From contig JAHBMJ010002439.1 in assembly GCA_018398765.1 (NCBI GenBank), positions 1-19,238 on the forward strand: a stretch of DNA of 19,238 nucleotides. The letters are read 5' to 3'. Position numbers and translations under genes: made by a program. Source of the stretch: Chromera velia. Its lineage: Eukaryota > Sar > Chromeraceae. This document shows, one piece after another, positions 7,889 through 17,963 of this stretch. Position 1 is the first letter of the stretch. Each line of letters begins with the position of its first letter. The notes beneath the pieces were generated by a model that made no database searches, was not told the origin of the DNA, and worked only from the letters and a program-made list of their open reading frames with translations.

Positions 7889-9741
7889 CTTGACTTGGCC
7901 TGCGACTTGAGTGAGACGCTCTATTGTGAGACGAACGAAGCAAAAAAGTGGCGGGGTTTCGAAGGGAGAAAGAAACCGGCAGTCCTTGCAGCTCGCTGAC
8001 TCTGGAAAAGAGACAGAAGAGGACGAAGGGCTGTTTTGTGCGCCGTAAGTCACTTCGAGCCGGACAGGGCAAAAGTCCAAATGTGGATTCTCCAAAAAGG
8101 ATTGCCCTGTTTTGGGCTGTCTCTGATGAAAGTTGGGAGACGGCAATCCATGTCTGAAGGTGCATGTGTCTCGAGCTCGGAAATGCAGAACTGCCATCCG
8201 CGTACGTGGCTAAGGGGAAATTGAGTACAGAATCTCTATATCAGAAAAATACGTCAAGCCGGGGCGTGCTTTTCAGAGAAAATCTCTTTTTCAAAAAAAT
8301 GATTTTCCTAAATTCCGGTGTGAAGCTTGAGTTTTCTGAAACAATTGTATATACAGTGTTTTGATTTTTTTAATGAAAACTCGACTTTTCCGCCCAAATT
8401 CACAAAATCAGTTTCGCCAAAACAACGACAAAACTCGAGATTTCAGTTTTTAATTCCTTTTAAGAAGTACACCAATACAGGTCCTATATCAAACAAATGC
8501 ATGCATGCAGGCAATTGAGCTAGCTAGTATTAATGACGAAGCAGGCTTCTGATGCATTCTCTGCCGATCAGACAGCTCATTGGTCTTGCAGGGCTTCTCT
8601 GTCATACGGTGAGAGTCAGTCTTTTGGTCCGTTCCTGTATGCTTTTGTCAGCGAGGCCACAGTCTTATGCCAAGCTATCACTCAGGCTGTCGACATTCTT
8701 TCTGTCATTTCCCCTGAACTCCTCCCACATGAGGTAACTGACAGGGGAGGTCGAAGGAAAGCAAAGGACCGCAAGGGGCAGAAGGAGGATCCTTCAAGGG
8801 TGCAGGTAGGACCAAGAAGGAGGACAACGTGGAACTAGGCAGACAGTGGTGGCAGGCATGGGGACCTTGATAGAGATTGAGCACTGGTCAGTCAATCCGC
8901 CTGGATGCGATTTGATGCAGTCAAAGTGAGGGGGTCGGCCAGTTACTCACTCGGTCTATCTGGAAAGAGAGCCTTCAGAGAGATACTGTTGAGGCAGTGA
9001 GAAGGAAACACACTGAGGAGGTCTTCGTACATATACATTGCAGTCCTGTCCAAATCACTTATCAGCATGCATGTAAGCATGCTTTGAATACGCGTTTTCG
9101 TGAGAAAGCCGTGGGATGTATGGGTTCGCGCAGTTTGTGAGAGAGGCTTCTCTTCTCGGCAGTGCCAAGTGAAGTCTGTCCCTCGAGCGGTGGCGCATGT
9201 GTGTAGTCTTGGAAGTGGTGTGACTGCATGGCAAATGAGCAGTGAGACGTTCTGCCAGACTGAAGTTTTCAGAAGGAGCTCGGAAGAGAAGAACTGCCAT
9301 GCAGACAGTTTGGCATGTGCAATCATGGTCTTGCTCAGTTCCACAGGCTCAAACAGGCACAAGAAAACCACTCATACGGACAATTACGCATGCACATACG
9401 CATCGCGACCTTCACGCATGCGGCGCTCTTTCAGCTGCTTAGATATAAATGCATGCTCAAAGCGGCCCTCATAGAGGACCGCCTTGTCCCATTTTCTCTG
9501 TCCTTCCTTATGCTCATGTTGGTCTTGGCGTGCTCCCTGACACAACCACGATTCACTTGTCATGCTACTCAAACACTCTAAGACCTCATCATTCAAGCAA
9601 GCACAAAGCGACAGACTGGCTCGAACACATTCTGACCCTCCTACGTACATAGTCGTAGAGGGATGTTCAAGCCTGATTGGGCGGGAACCTTCATTGACAA
9701 AATGCTGAAATTCTTTCGTCCTGTCCCTCTTGTGTGTGCAG
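7889..9741. other. Region between SOD and the cyclin-like gene
   Basis: It lies upstream of SOD (minus) and of the first recognised exon of the cyclin-like gene (plus), so it should hold both promoters and probably missing 5' exons of the cyclin-like gene. 8220-8470 is AT-rich with no frame. A plus-strand open stretch at 8533-8838 (reading SEATVLCQAITQAVDILSVI near its middle) ends near a possible GTAACT donor at about 8732 and might be an exon, but I could not connect it. 8840-9741 has several overlapping open frames of no recognisable character. Confidence 0.45.
8533..8838 (+). CDS. Hypothetical ORF or exon, unrecognised
   Basis: It opens with ATG at 8533, reads MTKQASDAFSADQTAHWSC, and includes VLCQAITQAVDILSVISPEL before a basic tail. 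Composition before about 8731 is protein-like. A GT donor-like site follows CTCCCACATGAG. It could be a 5' exon of the cyclin-like gene or a chance frame. No family was recognised and the reading phase toward exon 9742 could not be tested. Confidence 0.2.
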   Translation: MTKQASDAFSADQTAHWSCRASLSYGESQSFGPFLYAFVSEATVLCQAITQAVDILSVISPELLPHEVTDRGGRRKAKDRKGQKEDPSRVQVGPRRRTTWN

Positions 9742-11613
9742 CATAGATTGCCATGTACATCGGTACTGTACGCACCACAATGAGGAAAAGTATAAGCAGT
9801 ATGCAAAGGAAGGTGAGTGGGTCTGTCTGTCTGTCTGTCTGTCTTTCATGAAGAAAAGGAGGGAGAAGAAGAAGAAACATATAGTCTGTCTGTGTGTATA
9901 GTCTGTCTGTCTGTCTGCCTACCTGCCTGCCTGCCTGCCTGCCTATGTCTTCATCCCTCGGTTTTTCTGTTCCTCAGTCTTCTTTCCTCTTCCGGCATCC
10001 TACAGATCCGTTCGCATCCCACTCGTCCTGCTCTGCATCTCTGCATCTCTTGTCTCCTCTGTGGGGCTCTGCTTGATGGCACCCTCCCTGACAGCTTACC
10101 GTCTTCGTTGCTCGTAGGTCTTCTTTCCCTTCTTTCCCAAGCTCATCGATTCTTTCAGTGAAACTTCTATTCTGTAAGCCTTCTCGTGTAGATAGGCATT
10201 CAGATGCATGTCTGACTAGAGGACAGAGGTCCAAGGGATGCATGTCCAACATTTGTTTGTTTGAGTGCCTGTACGTGCCCTCTCTCTCTCTTGCAGCTGA
10301 ACGGGCCATCATGGACCGCATCGGGTACGACGTTTCGGTTCTTCACAACCCGAGACCGAAGCTTGGGAACAGGGGGGACGGCACAGTGCTGGCAGAGGAC
10401 AAAGCCAACAACATGTGTCAGTCAGTCAGTCAAAACGTCCCTCTAGCTAGCTGTCTCTCTCTCTCTCTCTGTATGCAATAATACAAAGACAGACAGACAT
10501 TCACTGACTGACGCGGAGTGTCAATGAGAATGGATGATCTGTTCTTGCTGCACGCAAAACCAAACAGCTCAGAAAGCCAAGACAGAAGCAAGTCTTCCTA
10601 TTCTTCGACTAATTTTATGTGGACTCCGTCGTCGACCTGAAAACGAGAACTTATTTCTCGAACTCATTTCTTGTCACGTCTCCCCCTACCAGGCGAGCAA
10701 CACTGTACTGCTACAATGTTGTCTGTGATCATTTTCTCTTTGCACAGATGTTTTTCCGGGACTCCTCGCTTCGATCGTCTCTTTTAAATGTTTGTGTGCA
10801 GACTGCATCAGAAAGAAGGCGAGGGGAGCGCCTGTCATTTCCAAATTTAGGTCAGTGGAGACGCAATGAGTCGCTGCATGCTGGGCGGACCCTTCGTGTG
10901 TGTGGGGGGGGGAGCGGGGGAAAAGGAGGAGGGGGGTGTGTTCCTTGGCTCAACTCCGCCAGCAGTTTTTCCCCTCAAATCCTTTCGGCACGTAAATGAA
11001 CAGGAGCAAAGAAAGACCAAAATAGACAGCGACAAGCACACAGACAAACAGACGGAGAGACAGAAATTGAGACAGCAGGGACGATGGATGGCCTTCAGAC
11101 TGCCGCACTGATGCTGACCGAATACGCGAGTGAGTGCATTTTGTTTGTGTGGTGTCCTCGTTCGTTCAGGTATCCCCAAATAGGCGCGTTTGAGGTCTAC
11201 GTGCAAGCAAGAGGAAAAAGCAAGACGGTTGGTTGGTCTGTCGGTCTCGAGAAGAAAGAACAGAAACATTTCCCCTGGCTGTTCTATGAAAGGAGCAGAG
11301 AAGCACTGCGAGAAAGTCTTATTCAGGACAAATGAAGCAGCCCCCTGTTGGAGGGTTGTTGGGGCCATTGCAAGGAAAGTTGGGTCAAAAGTCTTCACGC
11401 CTCTAGAGTCTACTTACTGTTCCACTTGTTCTCCAGGATGTACGCGCGAGGAAAACGCAGGAAGTGTGTGAAAGTGGACTGACAGGGAGGGAGGGAGCGA
11501 TTTTGTGAAAGCATCAATGAGAGCAAGGTTTCACAATGAAAAGACCAGTGACCATTCGCCGGGCTGCAATTCTGCCTGCCTGCCTGCCTGCCTGCCTCCT
11601 TGCCTCCTTGCCT

Positions 11614-11653
<40 letters not shown>

Positions 11654-12056
11654 AATTCTGCTCTTTATCGTAATGCGCTTCGTCTTCTCTCTATCTTTTC
11701 TCCGTTGTTGCGAATCTTTCTGTCCGATTGCAGAAGGTCTTCTCAAAACTTGAGCTGGGCAAATGGCCGAACGTCGAGAAACTGGCGGAGAGGGTAGAAA
11801 AGGTCAGACAGAGTGGGAGGATGGATAAAAGAGCGACCTCTTACTTCCCTACTCACCATATGATGGTTTCTCTAGATTTGATTCTATCCCACCAAATCTG
11901 ACCAAAGAAGAAAAAGCTTTGTCGTTCTCCCGTTCCCCCTCTGTATGCAGTTTTGTGTATGTACACGTCTACGTATGCAAAAGACTTCAACCCCTTTGCT
12001 TTGTTCTCAGATACAAGGACTGGGGAAACTTCTCAGAGACACTTATCCAATTCTCG
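9742..12056 (+). CDS. Cyclin-fold protein, partial exon model
   Basis: Cyclins are two-repeat helical proteins that activate kinases. Recognised exons are 9742-9812, 10297-10416, 10748-10850, 11079-11129 and 11734-11802 (or to 11811), with a probable exon at 12011-12056. The first two join in phase to give YAKEAERAIMDRIGYDVSVL followed by HNP. This matches the cyclin L/K/T segment (AE--VL--LGF-V-V-HP) that ends the first cyclin repeat. RDSSLRSSLLN joins in phase through FPNLG to MDGLQTAALMLTEYA, matching the SLR---F-P--IA-A-I-LA segment of the second repeat. LELGKWPNVEKLAERVEK fits the final cyclin helix. Donors are mostly GTCAGT or GTGAGT. The N-terminal repeat, the join 10416 to 10748 and the join 11129 to 11734 are unresolved. 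It may continue into the gene at 12228. Confidence 0.5.
9821..9844 (+). repeat. (GTCT)n microsatellite in intron
   Basis: About six GTCT units begin a few bases after the donor at 9813. Confidence 0.95.
9901..9944 (+). repeat. (GTCT)n(GCCT)n compound microsatellite in intron
   Basis: Four GTCT units grade through one ACCT into five GCCT units, all pyrimidine-rich on the sense strand. Confidence 0.95.
11572..11653 (+). repeat. (TGCC)n microsatellite, 82 bp
   Basis: TGCC units are interrupted by three TCCT-type variants. The array lies about 80 bp before the acceptor of the exon at 11734. Confidence 0.95.
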
Positions 12057-12227
12057 AGTGGAGATACCTCCACATGGACACACGCTCTCCCAGAACCTCC
12101 TTTCTGCTTTCCTTCTTGCTGACTGAAGCTTGACGTGTGATTGATCATTCTCTTTGTTTTCTCCTCCTTCGCGTGCCTGAATTAATTATCAAACTGCCTG
12201 AATATATCGCTCTCTTCCGGCATGCAG

Positions 12228-14800
12228 TTCCTTGGGGGGTCCAGTGGGGCCTCTGGTGAGGAAGGGGGGCGCAAGAGCGTTACAGCTCCTCAGCAGTCAG
12301 AGAGGTTGGAGAGGTCCGACAGGGGGGTGTCTCAGTCGAATGTGTACACAAGGCAGGAGACGGCTCAGACAGCAAGCAGGAGGGGATCAGGGGGTTCCAG
12401 CTCTTACGGGGGTGCGGCGGGGCGGGGGGAGAGCAGCAGGTCTAACTTCAACAGAGGATCCTCTGCCCATAGCAATCGGCGTCCATCCGTCGCCGTGACA
12501 GACGCTACAGGCCCTGCCGCTTCTGCGCTGCCAACGGTGGAAGAGGAAAAGGAGACGGCATGGGCAGATCAAAATTACGATCGAGAAGAACGAGAAGATC
12601 AGGCCTCCGCAGGGGGGGCTGCTGCATACGGTGTTGGAACTGCAGATACTGAAGATGTTGTTGCGGCGGCTGTGAAGAATGAGGATGAGGACCAGAAGGG
12701 CCCCGGCGGGGGTTCGGGTGACTACGCCCAGCCCGTCTCTTCAGAAAGCACCAGACCAACAACCGCAGTCCCACCAGACAGCCAGAGACCAGAAAGTCCT
12801 GAGACTTTCGATTTCTCTTCCGTCAGTCAAACAAGATCGAGGCACGGTAGCTTTCTGTGGAGTTGCAAATTCGAGATGAATCATAATTGAACCAAAAGAT
12901 CATACCACAGAGACAGAATCCTCTTCAAACAGTGAGAGAGACCCGTGGAAGGACCAAGAAAGATGTTGAATTCTGGCTCTCATTCATCGATGGCTTCTCA
13001 TCGTCACTTGGAACAAATCACTTAGCTTTCCTCTGCCTTTCTCACCTTTTTCCTTTTCTTTCTGTCTCCATCTCTCTATGCGTCTGTCTGTCTGACTGGT
13101 TATCTGTTTTTCTGTGTGTTTATGTGTCGATTTCATCCGTCCGTGTGTCTTTCTATCTGCCTCTGTATAAACATGTCTGTCTGTCTGTCTGGGTGCAGGC
13201 AAGGGAGACGACCACACAAGCCCCCGTTGTGCAGCTGGGGAGGAGAATGTCTCAGTTCCGAGAGCTTCTGTCGACCTTCCTTCAAGGGAAGGGCGAGGGA
13301 ATGGGAAATGCCGTGAAGAACGTCATCGAGTGGCTGGTCAGTCGCTCGGTCGCTTGGTGCTCCCCCTCCCCCCTCTCTGTCTGTAAATGTGTATCTTTTT
13401 AACTCTCTTTCGGTCTCGGTGTGTGTGTGGGGTGTGTATGTGTGTGTTTTCCGCTGCCTCCGTCTTTTCTCCACTTTTTCACTTCTTTCTGTGCTGCTGA
13501 GTCCTTTTCTTGTTTAGTCTTCTGCTGAGACCACGAAACCCGCTGCTTCTCTTCCATTTCGATTCCGTCCCTTCTGTTTCCTCCCACACAGGACGAGGTC
13601 GATGCCTCAGAGGAAATGTCTCTCCAAGACTTCAAAGGAGGTCAGTCAGTCAATTTCCTTCAACAGTCAGCGATAGCTAATAAAGGGTGTGAGAGTTGGA
13701 TCGTTGGGTTTCTTTGGGCACGTGCTGATGGACGGGGTGGAGCTCACTGGGGACAAATGCTCTTTATCTGCTTGTTCTGCGCTCTCTTCATCTACCATTC
13801 CCTTCATTCTTCACGCATGCCCTCACTTTACTTTTGATTCTTTTCCTTCGAAATTTTCTGACGATTGTTTCTGTCTTGTTGCTCCTTGCCGGTGATGCAG
13901 TTTTAATCTCCAAGTTCCCTGTGGATATCTGGGGAGACGGTTTCCCTTTTGGTGCTCTTCTGGATGAACTGAAAGAGGTCCTCAACGATCCTTCCACAAT
14001 CTCCTTCGCACACTTTCTGGGACTTGTCCTTGTCAGTTTTCTGTTTTGCCTCTTTCCCTCTTTACTCCTCTCTTTCTCACCTTCCGTCTTTTCGTTCTCG
14101 GTTGCTTGGTTGCTTGCTTGTTACCTTCCCCCCCCCCTGCCAACAGCATCCCCACCTTTCTTCTAACCAAGCACTACTCTGAGTTCCTATCTCGTCCTTC
14201 CTTTTGGTGAGAGAGAGGGAGACCGCATGTGTGGATGCATAAGTCCGCCGCGCAGTTTCCTCCGACTGTCCTTTTTTCCCCTCCCTCCCTCCCTCCCTCC
14301 CTCCCTCTCGCATTCATCGGACAAAAACCTCAATCATGCCTTCCTCCTTGTCTTCCTCTCTCCCTCCTTTCATTCAACGCATCCCCAAATAACTTTGTGC
14401 ATCACTGCAGAGTGAAGAGGGCGTCACGAAAGAATTTGTGATCCGGACTGCCTCTGAAGCGAAGGCGCAGAAAGAGAAAGAGGAGGCAGAAGGCGGATTC
14501 AGGTGGCAAGAAGAAGCGAAGGAAAGCAGCAAGGAAAAGGAAGAAGAAGAGGGAGGAGGGGGAGGAGGGGAGTATGAATTTGACTTTCACGAAAACGAAA
14601 ACAACGACGCAGGACCTGCGTCGTCCCCCGAACATGCGGAGATGGAGGAGGATCACGACGCCACCAGCAGATCCGTGCATTTCGGGGCCTCCTCTCCTCA
14701 GGCGGGTGGAGACACTGAGAACCGGTACGTCTGTTGTTTGCGCATTATTTTGATTCAGCGCAGTCTATTTTGCGTCTTTGTACGTCTGTCTGCCTGTCTG

Positions 14801-14840
<40 letters not shown>

Positions 14841-17267
14841 TGATTGCATGTATGTGTATGTGTATGTGTGTGTGTGAGAGAGAGAGAGAGAGTACGTGTG
14901 CGTGCAGTAAGTGAGTGCATCTGTGTATTCATGTGTGCCTCAATCATGGCACTTACATGTCTTTTCTTGGGTGTGACGGTGAATTCAGACGCCTCTGTCT
15001 TCTCTTCCAGACCAGCAGACTCCAGGAGCAACCCGAATCGAGAGCAATGTATGTGCACAATATCTTGCACACCCAGATGCATCTTTCTTTCTGTCCATCT
15101 GCAGAGACAGAGATGCAGGAGCGGTTTCTCCTTCCGAGTCTCCAAATGGAGCTGCTGCGCATGAGGACGAGAGGGAAGTCCGGAGACAGAGCGGAGGGCT
15201 GCAACCGGGTCTCGAGACGGCAACAGCAACAGCCGTCGCGTCCCGCATCGGGACTGAGGGGGACGGAGAGGGGGAGGCGGAGGAGACTGACCAAAGCCCG
15301 TCGGCTGCAACGGATGGTTCGTCAAATGCCACAGAAGGAAGAGAGGGGGGTAGGGAGGGAAAGAGAGAGAGAGAGAGAGACAGAGAGATAGAAGAGAGAG
15401 ACTTAGGAGGAACGAGCAATGGAATGTTGAAGAGCAAGAAAGGAAAAAACGCAGGCGTACAAGCATGCACACTTTCGATACTTCTTGCGAAGTTGGTGTC
15501 AGGTATCAATCAGGAAATGACGTTGGATGGAGGCATCTCTCTATCCCTCAGTCTATCCCCCCCCCTCCTGTATCTGCCTGCAGGCCCCGCAGAGGAACCT
15601 GAAGCCTCCCAACACCCTCGTCAGTCTTAGTCAACATGCATGGACGAGAAGGGAAAAGAAACATGCACGGACGAGAAGGGAAAAGAAACATGCACGGACG
15701 AGAAGGGAAAAGAAACATGCATGGACGAGAAGGGAAAAGAAACATGCATGGACGAGAAGGTCCGAGGAAGGAAGTAGAACATCGATCGCTGTTCTTCTCT
15801 CCAAGTGGTCCTTTTCGTCCTGCTGGATGATTTGCTGGCCCGACTTTCTTTTTGTCTTCCCTCGTGTATGTGTCTATTTTTCTGTATCCGTCCAGTACTC
15901 CTGGTTGGATTTGGGAATGGGTATGAGTAGGACTTCGTTTTGTCGGAAATCCATTCCCGTCTGTGCATTTCATCCAGCTTGTATCCTCTCTACCCTCTCG
16001 TCTGGGATGGTATGCCATCTCTTTTTATCCCTCCTTGGAGAGCGTGCATAGTCCTTCTCCTTTTCCGCATCGAATGGCAACGAACAAACGAAAGCATCAA
16101 TGCTGGAAAAAACAAATGCAGTCGTGGAACCAAACAGAGAGTATGAGCTGGAGCTTCCCTACAACGAGGAGAAAAGCCAGAGACTCTCGTACGACAACGT
16201 CCTGGAAGAAGATCTGAATCTGAAGCTGGAGTCCTCAGATCCCGCAAGACTCGTCTTGTCAACGTGAGTGAATTGTTTCATTTATGTGGACAGAAAGAAG
16301 CACACGCTTGAAAGGATGTCCTTCACAGGAGGCAGACGTACATAATTCAATCCGAACTATTCTGTGGTAGGTTGTTTGTCAGATTTTCTTCGTCCCTTAG
16401 CTTTCTCCTTCTGCTTCTTTTTCGTTTCTACCGTTTTCAGCTACCGGACCTCGACCTTTTGTTTCCATTCCATCGCGAGAGAGAAAAGCATCATATTCGA
16501 CGCCCCCCTTTTCCTTCTTCTGTGGGTTGCAGAAAAAGCGGCAAGCCGACCGATGAGGTCTCCATTCCGGCTTTGGGAAAAGGAAAATTCCACTTTCGCT
16601 TTCTTCCAGTGAGTCAATCTATCTATTCACGAGGCTTTGTGAACGCCGAATGCAGACGTCGCCTCATCTGAGTTTTCTGCTTTGTCCGCCTCTGTGAGTG
16701 TAGCCTGAAGGAAGGGAAAATCATCGAAACGGCTCCCACTTCCTTCCTGGCTTCTCTGTTCAGCATAGACACCTTCAGAGCTGTGCTCGTCCTCTTCTTC
16801 TCCTCGTCTCCGCTGCTTGGCTGATGTGAGAGCGATGAGAGTGCCTGCCTGCCTGCCTGCCTGCCTGCACTACCCTCTTCATGTGTAGACATCTAAAAAT
16901 CGACAGGTCCAGTGTGTGAGCTCATTTTCCAGTTGTGTTATGCGCACGTGTATGAACACCTTTATCTTGCACGAATTGAATCGACGCACGCCTGCAGGTG
17001 CCCGAGCCCTGCATGAAGGAGTACTTCCTCTACGTGAAGGATCAGGAGTCGAACGAGATCAGGTGGGGGGGTGGGCAGGCCTCTTTGTGTGTCTCTTAGA
17101 GTTATTCGGCAGTCTATCAGGCTGTACACACAGGCTGTGGAGGATGAGTCAGTCAGCCCTTCGTTGATCCGCGTGACCGCCGTCGCGATGAGCTGCTGGT
17201 TTGAGCTGTGGGTATGCTCGTGGGACTTGGCTTGTCTACGCTAGATTCTGTCGGGATGTGTGTGTGC

Positions 17268-17305
<38 letters not shown>

Positions 17306-17460
17306 TGTGTGTGTATGTTGTGCTTTGTCTTTTTATGCTCTCACCACGTCCTTCTTGTTTTGTCTTCCTTTTTCTTTTGACGGTTGCTTGCAGGGAGTGC
17401 ATCCGCATTCAGGTGGACTTCTACGGAGAGAGACCGGCAGGGGGGGGAGACGATGACTGA
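12228..17460 (+). CDS. Ig/MSP-like (nephrocystin-4-like C-terminus) domain protein, 12 exons
   Basis: Exons: 12228-12821, 13199-13336, 13592-13640, 13901-14031, 14411-14724, 15011-15048, 15107-15502, 15584-15619, 16122-16263, 16533-16608, 16998-17062, 17394-17460. All are GT-AG, phases agree, and the total is 2046 nt (681 codons plus TGA). Residues 1-198 are Gly/Ser/Glu-rich and disordered. About 199-307 are helical: RELLSTFLQGKGEGMGNAVK, MSLQDFKGVLISKF, GALLDELKEVL, TISFAHFLGLVLSEEG. These are reminiscent of a degenerate EF-hand pair. Acidic, Ser-rich disorder follows to about 560. The C-terminus is beta-rich: REYELELPYNEE, LKLESSDPARLVLS, KGKFHFRFLPVPEP, EYFLYVKDQESNE, CIRIQVDFYGE. It resembles the Ig/MSP repeats that end the ciliary transition-zone protein nephrocystin-4. 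It may start at ATG 12222 or continue the upstream cyclin-like exons. Family assignment is tentative; the exon model is better supported. Confidence 0.6.
14278..14308 (+). repeat. (CTCC)n microsatellite in intron
   Basis: About seven CTCC units in the intron between exons ending 14031 and starting 14411. Confidence 0.95.
14804..14838 (+). repeat. (CT)n microsatellite in intron
   Basis: About 17 CT units. It is followed at about 14853-14893 by (GT)n and (GA)n tracts. Confidence 0.95.
15634..15760 (+). repeat. 27-bp minisatellite, about 4.7 copies, in an intron
   Basis: The unit begins ACATGCATGGACGAGAAGGG and ends AAAAGAA. Copies differ only at one T/C site (CATGCATGG or CATGCACGG) until the last, partial copy. 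The unit length is divisible by three, so every frame either stays open or repeats its stop. One frame reads a nine-residue unit, HAWTRREKK. It lies between the donor at 15620 and the acceptor at 16120-16121, so I place it in an intron. Confidence 0.95.
16842..16868 (+). repeat. (GCCT)n microsatellite in intron
   Basis: About six GCCT units in the intron before the exon at 16998. Confidence 0.95.
17257..17314 (+). repeat. (GT)n microsatellite in the last intron
   Basis: About 27 GT units with two GC and one GA interruptions. Confidence 0.95.
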
Positions 17461-17963
17461 ATTAGTAGATGAGTGGGGGATAGAGGGAAGAGGTGTTCCA
17501 AGAACACAAAGAGACATGCAGAGAGGAAAGGAGAGAGCCAGTGAGTGAGTGAAGAGGAAGGAGGAGACATGAAGGGGGGGGAGCAATGAAGTAGGCCTAT
17601 TTTGAGAATTCTTGCCCCTTCTTTCCTAGTTCACTCGATTTCACTTTTCCCTCAAAAGGATGTGAGGTGGTACACAAGTGAATAAATAAATCTGTAGGCA
17701 CGGGCAGTTTGCCTGCAAGTATGTCTGTTGGCCTTTCTGCCTGCTTGCATATTCTCGCACGTTTGCGTACAGTACTGTCGCTGGTGGGTGGGTCAACTTT
17801 GCGATGAAACTAAACATTTGGTTGATGAGCGGAGAGAGAAAGGCACAAAGGGAAGAGTAAAAGGGACGAATGTTAGGAAAGGGAAGCAAAGTAAGAAGAG
17901 AACTCTTCCCTGTAGGACAAGAGAGACCAGCCCTGTCCTGTCATACGGTGTGTACAAAGTTGA
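17461..17963. other. 3' flank of the Ig-domain gene and spacer
   Basis: It is purine-rich right after the stop and contains the AATAAATAAAT poly(A) signal. A plus-strand stretch at about 17772-17850 (WWVGQLCDETKHLVDERREK) could be an upstream exon of the next gene, following the acceptor-like TTTGCGTACAG, but the join is not established. Confidence 0.4.
17681..17690 (+). promoter_or_regulatory. Candidate poly(A) signal of the Ig-domain gene
   Basis: AATAAATAAA lies about 220 bp after the TGA at 17458-17460. Confidence 0.45.

Noticed and set aside
9384-9806. Minus-strand 140-codon ORF
   Set aside because: It overlaps the cyclin-like exon at 9742-9812, has no recognisable motif, and its composition mirrors the opposite strand.
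14765-15509. Long minus-strand ORFs of 174-235 codons
   Set aside because: They are antisense shadows of the Ig-domain gene exons and of (CT)n/(GA)n tracts (long Ser-Leu runs).
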